64,000 nt of DNA from Mucor racemosus. Its lineage: Eukaryota; Mucoromycota; Mucoromycetes; Mucorales; Mucoraceae. The notes under the pieces are model-generated. The model was not told the DNA's origin. It ran no database searches and saw only the letters and a program-made list of their open reading frames with translations. Positions 23,296 to 34,913 of the stretch are shown here, in pieces. Within the stretch, counting starts at the first letter, position 1. Each line of letters starts with the position of its first letter. The stretch spans positions 2,604,001-2,668,000 of the forward strand of contig JAPEHQ010000004.1 of the NCBI GenBank assembly GCA_027405735.1, in the 5' to 3' direction. The position numbers and the translations under genes are program-made.

Positions 23296-25933
23296 TTATT
23301 GAAATGGTTGTTGAGGTGCAAAAGGAGGCAAAGTAGGTGGAGATGACACAATGAATGGATACATTTCATCATCCACTACACTTAAATGTCTTCCACCACA
23401 GGCATTACGAACATCAAGTTCCATAACACCAACTAAACTACGCGTCATTTCAAAATCATAAAGATAAGCCTTGGACATTTTGGATACATTGATAGATTGT
23501 TCTAAACATCTTCTAGCAAATTCTTGATACTGATCATCAGTGTAATTCAATAATTTGATGTAAACCATATTAGCAAACAAGAATCCCAGTAATGGGATAT
23601 TACACTCATCATGATGCTTCACCATGATATCTAAGGTTTGAGTAATTGCATAAGCTGCGTCAATACATGTATAAAGGCATTGTACTGAAAAAGGTGAGGT
23701 TGGTACATGATCGGATGGGAAAAAGGCTTGATACAATAAAATCTTGTTGATATTGTAATATACATGCACACTTAGAATACAAAATCTTGCAAATTCATGA
23801 ATATCTACGTGATAATATTGCTGTTCTTGTTGTTGTTCTCCGTAGCTATTATAACCACCACCACAACATGGTTCTGGTGTACCAGCTGCCATTTGATCAA
23901 GAGCAATAGATTCTAAATCAGGATTTTTCCACTCTACAGGCAAATTATCATAAAACTTTTGAAGTCTATCTTGCATAGCTAATAAATCCATAGATAATGT
24001 AGTATCTTGTTTACCAGCTGCTTGTGCTGACAATAAACGGCTCATCACATCATGTCGAAGTACTTGCAATTGAATCATGCAATACCACTCTGTATAAACA
24101 TAATAATTAATCATTTCTTGAGGTGGTTCAGCAGAGTCAACATCCATAAAATCAAGATGAGGTTTAGGCTGAGGAGGAGGTAAAGGACAATTAGGATGAA
24201 ATTGACCAGATTCAGCTGATGTATTAGAAACACCTTGCAATACACGATACCATGTATTAAAGTAATATAAACACCAAACTAAAATACCTTCTCTTGTATC
24301 AAGTACGCGACCTTCATCGTAAAGACCTAATTCTTGTGCCATTGTAAAAGAAATCCATTCATAAATATAAATAACACCAGGATAACCATTTTGATGATTA
24401 CAATAAGATAACAAAAAAGCAGCTTGACAATTATCAATAGTAGGATCATCAAAACAATCAGCTAATTGTTCACGACCCTTGAGACAGTAAGCTATGGAAA
24501 GAGCTTTACCTATATTGTAATTGGGTGTTTCATGAGCAGGACGTTTACTCCAAACATGCATTTGAAAGGCATTACGAGCAGCCATAGCGCAAATAGCATA
24601 AACAAGAACAATAGAAGGTCTTTTTTCAGGATTTGGGTCATGATAACGAGCCAAGAATTCAGTAGTATCAACGATTGGTAAACGAATAGCTGAACAACAT
24701 GGTGTTCTACAATATAATTCAACCAAACTATCAGTTAATTCAGGAGATATATCTACAGGATAATTATCAGGTAATACTTGAGTAGGATGAGACCAAGAAT
24801 TCCAGACACCAAAAGAGAAACCTGAAGATGTATGTATAGAGCTTGCATCATCTAATTCGGCATTTTGAGCCATTCTATGTCGCTCATCGTCTAATAGATC
24901 TGTAGCATCACCAGCAGAATCTTGCATACCTTCTTGTTGATCATCACGTGATGTAATGTGCATCGATTTTTTAAACTGATCAACCAGTTTAGATAAATCA
25001 TTAAATGAATTAACATTACTTTCAACAGAAAGACCTTTGTTTGTAGTTGTAATTTTCCATGCAAATGGTTGTAAAGGTTTCTTTTTAAATGATTGATCAA
25101 CTTTTTGACCAAAATCTCTAGTCTTTTGCGCAAAATCTTTTGCCATTTTATCAATTGAATCTTGCCATTGATCCATGACTTTGTTCATTGTATTTAATAC
25201 TTGAGAAACATGATTTGCTTTTGGTTCAGTTTTCATATAAACACATTCAAAATTACTACCAGCACATCTACTGCAACTTGGTAATGTAAGATCACATTGT
25301 TGTAAATCTTTATAACATTTACTACATGGATAAACGGAAAAAGAACTAGTAGAAGCAACTGGATTATCAAGATTACTGCTTGTAGCTGACATAGCATCTT
25401 CTTCATCTTCTTCTGTTTTCATTACATAGTCTACAGTACTTGAAGCATCATTTGAATGAATTGAAATGGAAGATCTATTATCATTGTATATTGGTGGTGA
25501 TTCCATTTCTAAAGGTGCAACTGATGATCTAGGCTGAGCTAATCTTTGTAAAGAGATTCCTCTTTTAGCTGTTGTATTGGTTGGTAATCTACCATTTTCA
25601 CCCGTCTTTAAAAGATCACCAAATTTCTTGATTCGATCGCTTAAAGTTTCTGTTGCTTTTTGTAGCTTTTTTAGTGTTGGAGCTGCTTCAGGATATTGGC
25701 AAGTAATTCCTCTTCTTTTACAACGAGAACAAGCTGGTTTCGTTCTATCACAAGCATGTCTATTTATGTATAATAGAAAAGTTATTTATTTTATGTTTTT
25801 TTAAAATTAGAAACAAACGCAAATATCTAACATTTTATATAAATTGTATTTGCCTGAATCCTCTGCAACGGTAGCAGGCTGCTCCCAAATTATTGTGATT
25901 TGAAGTTGTGGTTCTTTTTACAGCATCAGCCAT
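23296..25933 (-). CDS. Fungal transcription regulator with two Zn2Cys6 clusters (2 exons, 847 aa)
   Basis: Exon 1 is 25854-25933 and exon 2 is 23296-25759. The 94-nt intron has a GC donor (CAG|GCAAAT) and an AG acceptor. Splicing rebuilds a perfect binuclear zinc cluster with Cys at 20, 23, 30, 37, 40 and 47 (x2-x6-x6-x2-x6) and a basic loop (RGFRHA). A second cluster with the same spacing has Cys at 172, 175, 182, 189, 192 and 199, but its first loop (YKDLQQ) and linker (DLTLPS) are not basic. A Lys-rich helical stretch follows (about 205-255). The fungal-specific middle-homology domain lies about 360-720 (ELTDSLVELYCRTPC..). The protein should be a nuclear regulator that binds CGG-type sites through cluster 1; cluster 2 may be structural. 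Targets are unknown. Without exon 1 the frame opens at 25506 and loses cluster 1. Confidence 0.85.
25760..25853 (-). other. GC-AG intron splitting the first zinc cluster
   Basis: The donor on the minus strand reads CAG|GCAAAT, with no usable GT nearby. The acceptor reads AATAG|ACATGC. Joining gives GFR-HACDRTK, exactly the Zn2Cys6 spacing, so the non-canonical donor is well supported by the protein. Confidence 0.8.
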
Positions 25934-27535
25934 TATTTTGTATTATTTCTTGTTAAAAATAACGGACAATTGCCACTCTATTTGTTCAAGAAAAAAAAAA
26001 GAGGGGAGGGGGGAAGATAATATGGTGGGAAATACTATGTATAGGGAGAGGTAAGAACAAGAAAACAAAAAGAGGAAAAAAGAAGAGTTTATACACGCAC
26101 AAAACTTTTTATATGAAAAAACCCTCGAAACAGGCCATAAATAGGTTGCAAATTTTCCCTGAACTTAATGATTTCAATTTAAAAACAGGGCAAAATAGCC
26201 GCTTCAAAGTGATTAACATAAGTAATGTCATGTCTGAATTATCGACCCATTTTACGGTTTATAATATCAAAAGCGCTATTCTTGGAAATCCTGATATAAT
26301 ATGTTATAAATTCGATAATCTATACCTTTTTATGCTTACACAAATCTTGTAATTCCGTTGAAAATAAAGCGGACTTGTCGTCTTGGCATTTTTATGTAAA
26401 ATCATAGACGTCTAACTGAAATAAACCTGCATCTCAGACCGGCGGATATAAGCAATATAAAAAATACTTATAGTTTCACATTTAAGCGTACAAACATCAA
26501 TCTAATGGGAAAAAATTAAACCGTTATTTCGCCAATCGATAAATATATAATTGCCCTGGAAAACAGAGCACGATTGATCTAGGAAAAGAAGCTTCTATTT
26601 TATATATATACATATATATATATAAAGTTCTGTCAATGCTTCCATTGGGGGTTTAATTGTATAACAATTATTGCCGAGTAATAGGTAGTAAATGTACAAC
26701 TACGATATAATATCTACATTTAAACATCGATTATTGTATTATATGTATTTACATTGATAAACATTATTAAGAGAAATGCATATTATTGTATTATCTTAAC
26801 TAATGAACCAACAGCCAATCACATAATCATGTATAATGCACACAGTAGATCAAGATTTTGGATGATACAGTATATTTACTCACAAAAATGCTCACAAAAA
26901 TATTGATCATGTCTATTGGTTTTTTTTTTCCTTTGAAATCTTCGTTTCAGATTGCTTCTCAGTTTAAGCATTTCTATCATAGGGAGTTATTCTTCTTGGC
27001 AATTTAGTACAATAAAAAGGAGGCTCAGTAGATGCAATATGTAATATAAATTATATTATTTCAGCTACATATTGTAATAGTCAAAATTAAAAATAGTAAA
27101 CGCTTGCACAAGAAAAAACAAGGTTTAAAGCATTATTGTAACACGAGGAGATAACAACAATAATGGCAGCACAATTGAAGGCCCTAATGGCAGAATCTTT
27201 TTGTCTCTGCACAATAGCATTGTAGTTTACATGATTATTAATGAAAAAAGGTACTGCAAGAAAGCAAAATTTACAGAGAAATATCATATTTTTATCTTTA
27301 AGGAATTTTTTCTTGCAAATATTACAAAACATAAGTGCAATTCTAACTGTGAAAATGTTCTATGGCATCCTGTCTAGACTCTCGTATTATTTGTTTTTGT
27401 ATTTCTTGTTTCCTTGTATTACTAATACTTGAAAAAAAAAAGATGGTGTGGTAGAAAAAATTACTTTTTATAATAAAAATATCCAGCAGCATCAAGCTGA
27501 TTTTTATTAAATTAAAGTAAATGGTATAGTATAAT
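25934..27535. other. Intergenic segment between double zinc-cluster and thaumatin-like genes
   Basis: Contains a G/A-rich stretch (about 25990-26080) upstream of the regulator, a TATATATA tract at about 26600-26625 and a poly-T run near 26919. Short open frames at 26113-26352 and 27087-27432 show no codon bias or domain and are not called. Confidence 0.5.
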
Positions 27536-28261
27536 TTAACAGAAAGTAACATTGTATTCATTGGAAGGACAGAGGAATACACTGGTAGCATCATCAAAAG
27601 CATAACTATAAACATCAGGACATGCATCCTTAACTTGAGAGGCATAAGAATTAGTAGTGCAGACATTAGGGTCATAGAAATCGCCAGTACAACAATATTC
27701 ATCAGTATTAAACTTGGTACAAGCACTCTTACAACCAGAGAATTTACCCTTATCATCATAAGTTTCGAAACCAGAAAGACATTCAGGCAAAGTAGAACAA
27801 GTAGAAGCAGCACAATAACGACTATCCTTGGAAGAGAGTCCTCCTTTCAAAACTGGAGCAACAGTCATAGGTAAATTGAAACCATCAACAAATGAAATAT
27901 CGTAATAAACAGAACCAGTATCTACAAAGTGGAATTCGGCAAGAGAAGCAGGAGAACCCATACCAGATTTGAAACAGTTTTCACCACCACAGTTGATTCT
28001 ACCCCAAATGCGTCCAGACCAGTTAACAGGTAATGTATAAGAGTGTGTTGCACCAGCAGCAACATCAACAATATCACCAAAATAATCAACATCAATGGAA
28101 TTACCGACCTTTAATGTAGAGTTACATTTGTTGACAACATTGACAGTAGGTTGACCAAATTGAAGAAATGAAACAGTACCTGTAGCATTACTGACAGCAG
28201 GTGCGGCAGCAACCAGGCTAGCCATTAAAGCAAAAGATGAGACAACTGTATTGAAGATCAT
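27536..28261 (-). CDS. Secreted thaumatin-like protein, 241 aa
   Basis: Thaumatin-fold proteins (GH64/TLP superfamily) are secreted, Cys-rich and often bind or cleave beta-1,3-glucan. Signal peptide: residues 1-19 (hydrophobic core then AAA-AP). The thaumatin domain follows: VNVVNKCNSTLKV, then WSGRIWGRINC matching the family W.GR.W.R..C signature, then an acidic cleft region and a Cys-rich lobe. I count 14 cysteines in the mature part, near the 16 of large-type thaumatins. One N-glycosylation site lies near the C-terminus (NVTF). A TATA box (28311-28318) sits 50 nt upstream. Single exon. Substrate and role in the fungal wall or in interaction with other organisms are not shown by the sequence. 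Confidence 0.88.
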   Translation of the reverse strand: MIFNTVVSSFALMASLVAAAPAVSNATGTVSFLQFGQPTVNVVNKCNSTLKVGNSIDVDYFGDIVDVAAGATHSYTLPVNWSGRIWGRINCGGENCFKSGMGSPASLAEFHFVDTGSVYYDISFVDGFNLPMTVAPVLKGGLSSKDSRYCAASTCSTLPECLSGFETYDDKGKFSGCKSACTKFNTDEYCCTGDFYDPNVCTTNSYASQVKDACPDVYSYAFDDATSVFLCPSNEYNVTFC

Positions 28262-28310
28262 GTTAATGTGTATTTAATAATGTTCCTGAAAGTTCAATTC
28301 TCGCATCCCC

Positions 28311-28318
28311 TTTATATA
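28311..28318 (-). promoter_or_regulatory. TATA box of the thaumatin-like gene
   Basis: TATATAAA on the minus strand, 50 nt before the ATG; a C-rich tract (about 28396-28406) lies just upstream. Confidence 0.55.
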
Positions 28319-30739
28319 CATTTTTTTCTGAAACAAAAAATACTACTAATGATGAATTGATAGACGCGTGGGTCCTATTCCCCACCACCATCCATCCCCC
28401 CCCCTCTAACTCAATGAATAAAGAACTTCACCAATGTAAAATCAAGCTGCAATTTTTTAATAGGTTAAATTTCAAACGAACTGAAATCTAGACAACAGGG
28501 ACCCAGAAAAGACCGTTTGTGGATTACAAAATGTGTGCATGAATGCACTCCTTAATAATGGAAAAGAAGGATTATATGATACTACATCTCCTCAAGTATA
28601 CAGTAGAAAAGAGCTATGCAGATAGAGAAGAAGAAAGTAGAAAATAGAAAATGTCTAAAAAAAGTACAAAGGCTATTGTATGTCAATCATTGAAGGTGTT
28701 TCTAGTTCCTATTTTTTTTAATGGGTCTGATATCAATTAAATTGATATGAAACATAACATGCACCTTTATACATGTGTCTCTTTATACTTGGAGAGCTTT
28801 GAAATCATCCTTTTTAAATGGAAATGCCTTGATTTCTCGATTATCTCTCCACATTTGAAAATATAATTGAATAAACAATTAAATCAACATACAATGATCC
28901 AATCATAATATACGGATTAAAAATAAATCGAATGAGAGCAATTCTCAAGTCTATAATGATTTATTGCACATGTTTCAAATCGCTCAAGTTAAAAACTGTA
29001 CCATCAAAGCGCCGTTAAAAGTTAATTGTCATCATGTATGAAATATTGAAGTCAACAAAAACGATACAGACGCTCCGATTTAATCACCATCAATCGGTAA
29101 AATGAAGTCTTGATAAATGTACCACGTATCATATCCATGTAGCCTGCAATCAACAGATAAAATCCATTTGAAAAAGGCATCTTCATTCTCAAAATAGGGC
29201 AAATCAAGAATGTCAAATGGTTTCCATTTATGGGAACTATTTAACATTGGCTGATCTTTGCAAGAACTTGAAAACCTTAACTGAAAAACACAGGAGATTT
29301 TTTGAATTGAGAAACAGTAAAAAAGGGGGCTGGAATATCTTACTTGTGTTAATACTTCATACGTACTCACACATTAATCCAAACCACCTCAACAATGTAT
29401 GAAATGCTATTTAATCAATAACCTTGGTAATCTAGAGTATTAATCTTTAAAACAAACTCAAAAAATCTATTCATCAAAAACCCTCTTTCCAGACACTTTT
29501 TCCATTTTATAAATAGAATGTTTCTATTCTGAAGTACATCAACTGAGAATGAATACAACTATGTTTAGTTCCATCTTAACTGATAAAACAAAAATCGGGG
29601 CTGACCAAAAGAAGATCTTTCGGTAGAGATGTTGGCAGCAAGTGAGCTAAATAGAGCGTTATTGGATAGATTAGTGAAATGCGGTCTATAAAACTTGGAA
29701 TCTATACTTTTCACTGGAAAAAAAAAAGATTTAGAAGGTACTATATATGGCAAGATGAATGAAAAAATAAGAACCATAGTATATTTATATCGACGTATTG
29801 TTCCCATTGTTCATCAAATACAATGACAAAATGGTTACAATCAGTTCAGCTGACAATTAGGAACAGGTAATTTTAACATCAGATATTGAGTTGTAGTTCT
29901 TCGCGTATTATTCTAGTAATTGGCCTGATGCCTACATAAGATCCTCATAAAAACATATCGATCATTTACTGGTTTACTTTCACTTTAAAAACTAATAATA
30001 TGTAGTAGCTGCTAATTCTTGTTCTTGTTGGGAACTTTACTGTATTAGCCAACCACGTCAGGATTCAATACTGAATATTTCTTTGCTACAGAAGTGAGTG
30101 ATTACCGAGCAATTCTTTACTGTATATAACACACCCTCTTCCCTCGGCTTCTCCCTTAACCTTGATCAAAGTATTTATAGATTTAATACTCATTGGCTCT
30201 AAATATATATTTTCAATTCAATTTCGATGAAAAATCGCCTTGAAACGAGCGCAAATCCATCAAATCAAGGAGTACAAAGTTCGTGTGTATAGTCAATATA
30301 CTTCAAAAATGGCAGGCAACTTGTTTCACACGTAATCACGTTGCTTGTATCATATATTATGTATACCAGCAAACATGGAATTTCTCATAACACAATGTAT
30401 TGTATGAATTTATGTCATTGGACGCTGTTGAGTCATGTAAAAGCGGTTCATACCAGCATTATATCAGTTACCTCCACGCCTAGTGTAGTTTAATTTTTTG
30501 TATTCCCATTCAGAGTTACGAATTATTTGTAAAAGACATCAAAATGATATTTCCATAAGTTTATTTGAGAGTTCTCTGCATTGGCATACACAACAGATAT
30601 TTACACTCTCAATTAGACTTATGTATTGTGCATGTTCTGCCTTCTGTGATGCGGTTAATGCCTTTTAAATTTACATTGCAGTTGTTTTTAGGCATTTTTG
30701 ATCAGTAGAGATACATTTTTGTACTCAACGGGATAGTTA
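28319..30739. other. Gene-poor intergenic segment with two weak coding-like stretches
   Basis: On the minus strand, 29080-29250 reads KPFDILDLPYFENEDAFFKW.. to a stop, and 29565-29730 reads SIDSKFYRPHFTNLSNN.. after a pyrimidine tract and CAG. Both have protein-like composition but no start, no domain I recognise and no clear splice link, so they are noted here as possible exon relics rather than called genes. The rest shows nothing. Confidence 0.35.
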
Positions 30740-31570
30740 CAGTTAAATTCTACTTTTCATTTTTTATTTCAGCAAAAAATATTGATTTTCCATCAAGATA
30801 ATCAAAATAATAATTCACATTACAGCTTGAAGCTGATGACAGCTGGATTCCAAAATCGAATTGCTGCTGCAAAAATGATCAAAAAATGATTCAAAAAATA
30901 AAATCATTTAATGGCTCAAGAACTGCAAAATAAGTTTAACTAGCGTAATAAATGACTTTTGTACAGCTTTGGATTCTGCATGCATTTAAATAAAATTCAA
31001 AAGACTGTTTCACATTAAATTTTGCGCAAAATGCAATTGAAATTTTGAAGGTTTTTTGAAGATACAAATCACTCTTTATAAATATATATTAGTTATAAGA
31101 AGCAGAGATGATGCGCGGCAAAATTTTTCGTCGATCAAGCTATTGCTGAATTTTCTAGTTACATTTTTCGTAGAGAAAACAAGATTTTGCTCGAATTTTT
31201 TTTCAAATTCAGAATTTGGGATGAGGGTATACAAGGGAATTATTGAAGCAAGAAACAAAGGTTCCTTTTTGCGCACATTTTTGAGGATATCTTCACGAAA
31301 AATCAATATTTTGAAAAAAACTAAACTGGGTTCGAGAGAACTCAACGAGGTCGATGATATGAATGTAGAAAAAATGCCGCACAGTTTAACGAATATTTTG
31401 AAATATGCTACAAAAATGTTAAAAAAATTAAAAAAAATAAAAGTGCTTAGATTTTTTTCATACTGAAATATGGTATAGAACACTTCAAAACAAGTTTTAT
31501 TATTAAAATCTGTTAGTATATCTTAATTTTTTGCAGATATATTAAGATTGAAAGTTTTGAATTTTTCAAG
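30740..31570 (-). repeat. Block A fragment, minus strand
   Basis: The reverse complement follows block A at about 4960-5790 with perhaps 75-85 percent identity by eye, including the stretch encoding ILIF..DILKNV..K and PLYTLIPNSE. Not attached to blocks B-E. Confidence 0.8.
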
Positions 31571-32632
31571 CAGAGAGGAAGGCAGGTTTCGTTTTGAAAA
31601 TTGTCCTTTAGTCCTTTGAAAACAGCTGTTAGCTAATGAAACACTACGGCCGATCTGTGCTGCACAAGATGATTTTGTTATGCCTACTGAATATGGCTAA
31701 AAAGATAACAAGATACACACGGGCACAACAAAAGAAACTGTACAGGAGCACAATGCTAAGCCTGTATGTGCAGAATTATAGATTCTGTCCATGTGCATGA
31801 CATTAATCCCATGTGTGCATAATAGTAGAATTGCCCATAAGCATATCATTATCCCTATTTGTGCATAATAACAAACTCTGACCATGAGCATAATGAGCTG
31901 ATTGTATGGGCACAAATTGGTTTGTACATGAGCATCGTGCCGTTCTCAAAATTTCATTCCATTTTTTACTGGAATGGGTTTTTAAATGACATTTTCTTTT
32001 ATTAATATAGATTATACTTTATACTAGACAATAATACAATTCAATACGTTGCTGATGTAGAGCAATGCATGCAAGAGCCAATGTACTGTATTTACTATTA
32101 TCATCATTTGCAAATATGTTTATAGCTATAATGTTTTTACAGCAACAATGGGTTTTGATCGAGCATAAACTTAAATACCACTTGCTGCTTAAATTTATAT
32201 GCAAGCCAAATCTAATATTGTAGATGTTACTTTATTACCCATAAAATTTAAACAAGTTAACCTTGCTTCTTTAAACTTACTATTTTAGTTTACGATTGTC
32301 AGCTGTAAAAAGATTTGTTTTCAAGTATAGTATATATACAATCAAAACTATGGTAATTAGGCAAGACATTAGATTGTTCTTTTTTGTTTTTTGTGTTTCT
32401 ATATCATTTGAAATTTTATCACTTTCCTAGAACATTTCGTGAGTTTGTAGCCAGTTCTAGCTTTTCATTGAATAGATATAAATATCATTGCCTTCGATTT
32501 GATCTGGTAATCAAGAAATACGTCCAACAATACAGTAGTAAATAATGATATTTGATCTTAGAATGCAGTTAAATGAACATATCAGTCTCTAATATAGACT
32601 GCTACCTTATTAAAAACCTTAGTCCCTTACGT
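31571..32632. other. Unique intergenic DNA with degenerate tandem array
   Basis: Holds the 46-bp degenerate array (31731-31935); the rest shows no gene or known repeat. A short minus frame over the array is a product of the repeats. Confidence 0.5.
31731..31935. repeat. Degenerate tandem repeat, about 46-48 bp unit, 4-5 units
   Basis: Successive units start with C(A)GGAGCACAATG, CCATGTGCATGACATT, CCCATAAGCATATCATT, CCATGAGCATAATGAG and CATGAGCATCGTG. The second half of each carries TGTGCATAATA or a variant. Units have diverged strongly, so the array is old. Confidence 0.6.
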
Positions 32633-33737
32633 TAGCATGCGTATTCAGATAAAAGAAAAGAATACCAATTTGATAGTCTGATATGCCTTATCAAACGGCG
32701 AATAATATCATTGGAATATGAAGACAAAAAGAGAGAAACAACACACATAGAAAAGGATTTTAAAAGCTTTACATTATTTAGAGCAAATAAAACCCTGCTA
32801 AATTGCACATTTCAACCAATGTAAAAGCAGCATTACAGCACATCAACCCATAAACTAAACAGAATAGGCAATATCTGTTATCATAGAAACATGCATTTTA
32901 TACCAGAAAAACCAGCTGTCATATCATAATAGATTCATTAAAAAATTGCAAAAGCGAGCCCGCAAAGCGACACCGTAATTGAGCATAGCAATATTGAATG
33001 GTTAAGTATCTTATACTATGGTATATATTTAAATTTTAAATAAAAGCGTTTTTTTTTTACTTTTCTTATATTTAACCATATACAATCTGAAAATTCAGAT
33101 TTCGTAGCGGACATTTTCGGGGCTCATTTTATCCTTACCAACACTCATGATTTTAATCAAGAATCAGAAAAATCAAATTTTGATACCAAAATCAACGTTT
33201 AAATATACTACATTGTGAGAGAAAATTGTAGCTATAACTAATACACATTTTATAAAAGCTTAACATCAAAAGTTAAGTAATGAAACTTTGTACTTTTGGC
33301 CCAAAAACAGTTTTTTGATTAAAGAATTTTCATGTAATATTTTGCAATAAAAAGGTTTGTTATTTTTTATTGAACAAATAGAGCGCTAAAGTCTGCATAT
33401 GTGTGTATTTTTTGTTTTTATAATTGGTAGTATAATTCACTCTAAATTTGCAAAATCAGAAAAAAAAATTTAAAAAATGTCAAAATTGATGATCTGGAGA
33501 AAAATAATTTTCTAAATTAATATTCTGCTTATAAGCCTTGTAAGTATTAAAAATAAGAGATTTTATAATACTTGAGAACTTTTTCAAGAATTTACGATGC
33601 TGTACCCACTTGATTCGAGCTTGTTACTGTAAACCTTTATACATGTTAATATTGTGTGGTAGTTTGTTTGATGATAGTATAGTCTTACTTTGTAATTATT
33701 GCGCTAAAGGTAATTTACATTAAGCTTTAGTCTTACC

Positions 33738-33900
33738 TCTCCAATATTGTAAACATAAACATGGCCATCACTGGAACCTATTGCCACCTTTTTGCTGACT
33801 GTATCCCAAGCCGATTTATTTAATGCTTTACCAGAACCAACTTAAGTACTTAGAAATTGTTCCTCGGTATTTGCATTCAAATTCTATAAACTAAATTAAC
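33738..33900 (-). pseudogene. WD40 fragment resembling dynein intermediate chain C-terminus, unit 1
   Basis: The minus strand reads LNANTEEQFLST, stop, VGSGKALNKSAWD, then KKVAIGSSDGHVYVYNIGE and a GTAAGA that could be an old splice donor. Same relic as at 12540-12712 and 44338-44530, and better preserved than the plus-strand copy. Not functional. Confidence 0.5.
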
Positions 33901-34100
33901 TGGTTCCATTTACAGTAGTAGTATCAAACGTATCTTCAGCACGCTTTATGATAAATATCAATCTAAACTTAGAAATATGCCACTGTCATTGTTATACAGT
34001 AAGCTATGAAAAGCTTGATTTTTACTAATAATACAGCAACTAAATAAAAAAAATAAGATGATACTAATAATAGCATATGGTGAGTATTTAAGATCTAATA

Positions 34101-34260
34101 GGGTGGCCAAAGTATTGTCGGTTTTTTTTTGTCGATTTTTTTTTTCAAAAAATTACATTTTCTTGTATTCATTAGATAGACACAAATATCACCTTTTCAT
34201 AAATTCGACAAATTTTTGAAAAAAAACGACAAAAAAAAACCGACAATACTTTGGCTACCC
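34101..34260. mobile_element. 160-bp MITE with inverted repeats and TA target duplication
   Basis: The ends GGGTGGCCAAAGTATTGTCG and, read inverted from the right, GGGTAGCCAAAGTATTGTCG differ at one base and continue into GTTTTTTTTTGTCG arms. Flanked by TA (34099-34100, 34261-34262). The matching site in the plus-strand unit (near 12340-12350) is empty. TA duplication and end sequence fit a Tc1/mariner-type non-autonomous element. No transposase inside. Confidence 0.82.
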
Positions 34261-34913
34261 TATAAGTAAGTTTGATGAAGTATGCTTTTAAACCCTTTTA
34301 AAAATCCTGAAGCAAGCACAGCCTCTTGGTCCTGTAATTTCTACCCATCAAAATGTTGTGATTTTCACTACACAATGAATGCACCTTTTATCTATCTTGA
34401 CCTCGATGTACATTCTTGGGTATTAGCTTTTTACCAGTTTTATTTTCTCCAATTCATTAATATCCAGTCATATTGAATGATGATTTGCAGTACTGCCAAA
34501 AAAAAAGAATGAATGCTTCAAGAGTTTTTTGCATATCAAATTATGCGATTTAGTAACAATTATTGCAATTAATTATAATTTTGAACTTATTGATGTTAAT
34601 TAGAATTATTAGTATTTTCATCCAAAAAACGTAAGTTTTACTTTATACATTTACATTCACCTATTCAATAAATGACATTGAATTCATTATCCGTTATATC
34701 AATCAACCGACTTCATTGTGATTCGATACATTTGACAATTAAATGCTTAAATTACACTTGAGCCACCAGGTATCGCCACAAAAAAAAACTCGTACAGGTA
34801 TACGAAACATCACAATTTGGATCATTTTTTTATGTTCATAGATCTCTGCTGCATGAACCATAATATCTCTATCTGCTCAATTTAACTAAAATACATTGAA
34901 CGCCAACATCGTA

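Noticed and set aside
26113..26352. 79-codon plus frame upstream of the double zinc-cluster gene
   Set aside because: No domain, no codon bias and no supporting splice or promoter signal beyond chance.
34282..34476. 64-codon frame in unit 1
   Set aside because: Repeat-derived; the copies at 12.2 and 44.6 kb break it.
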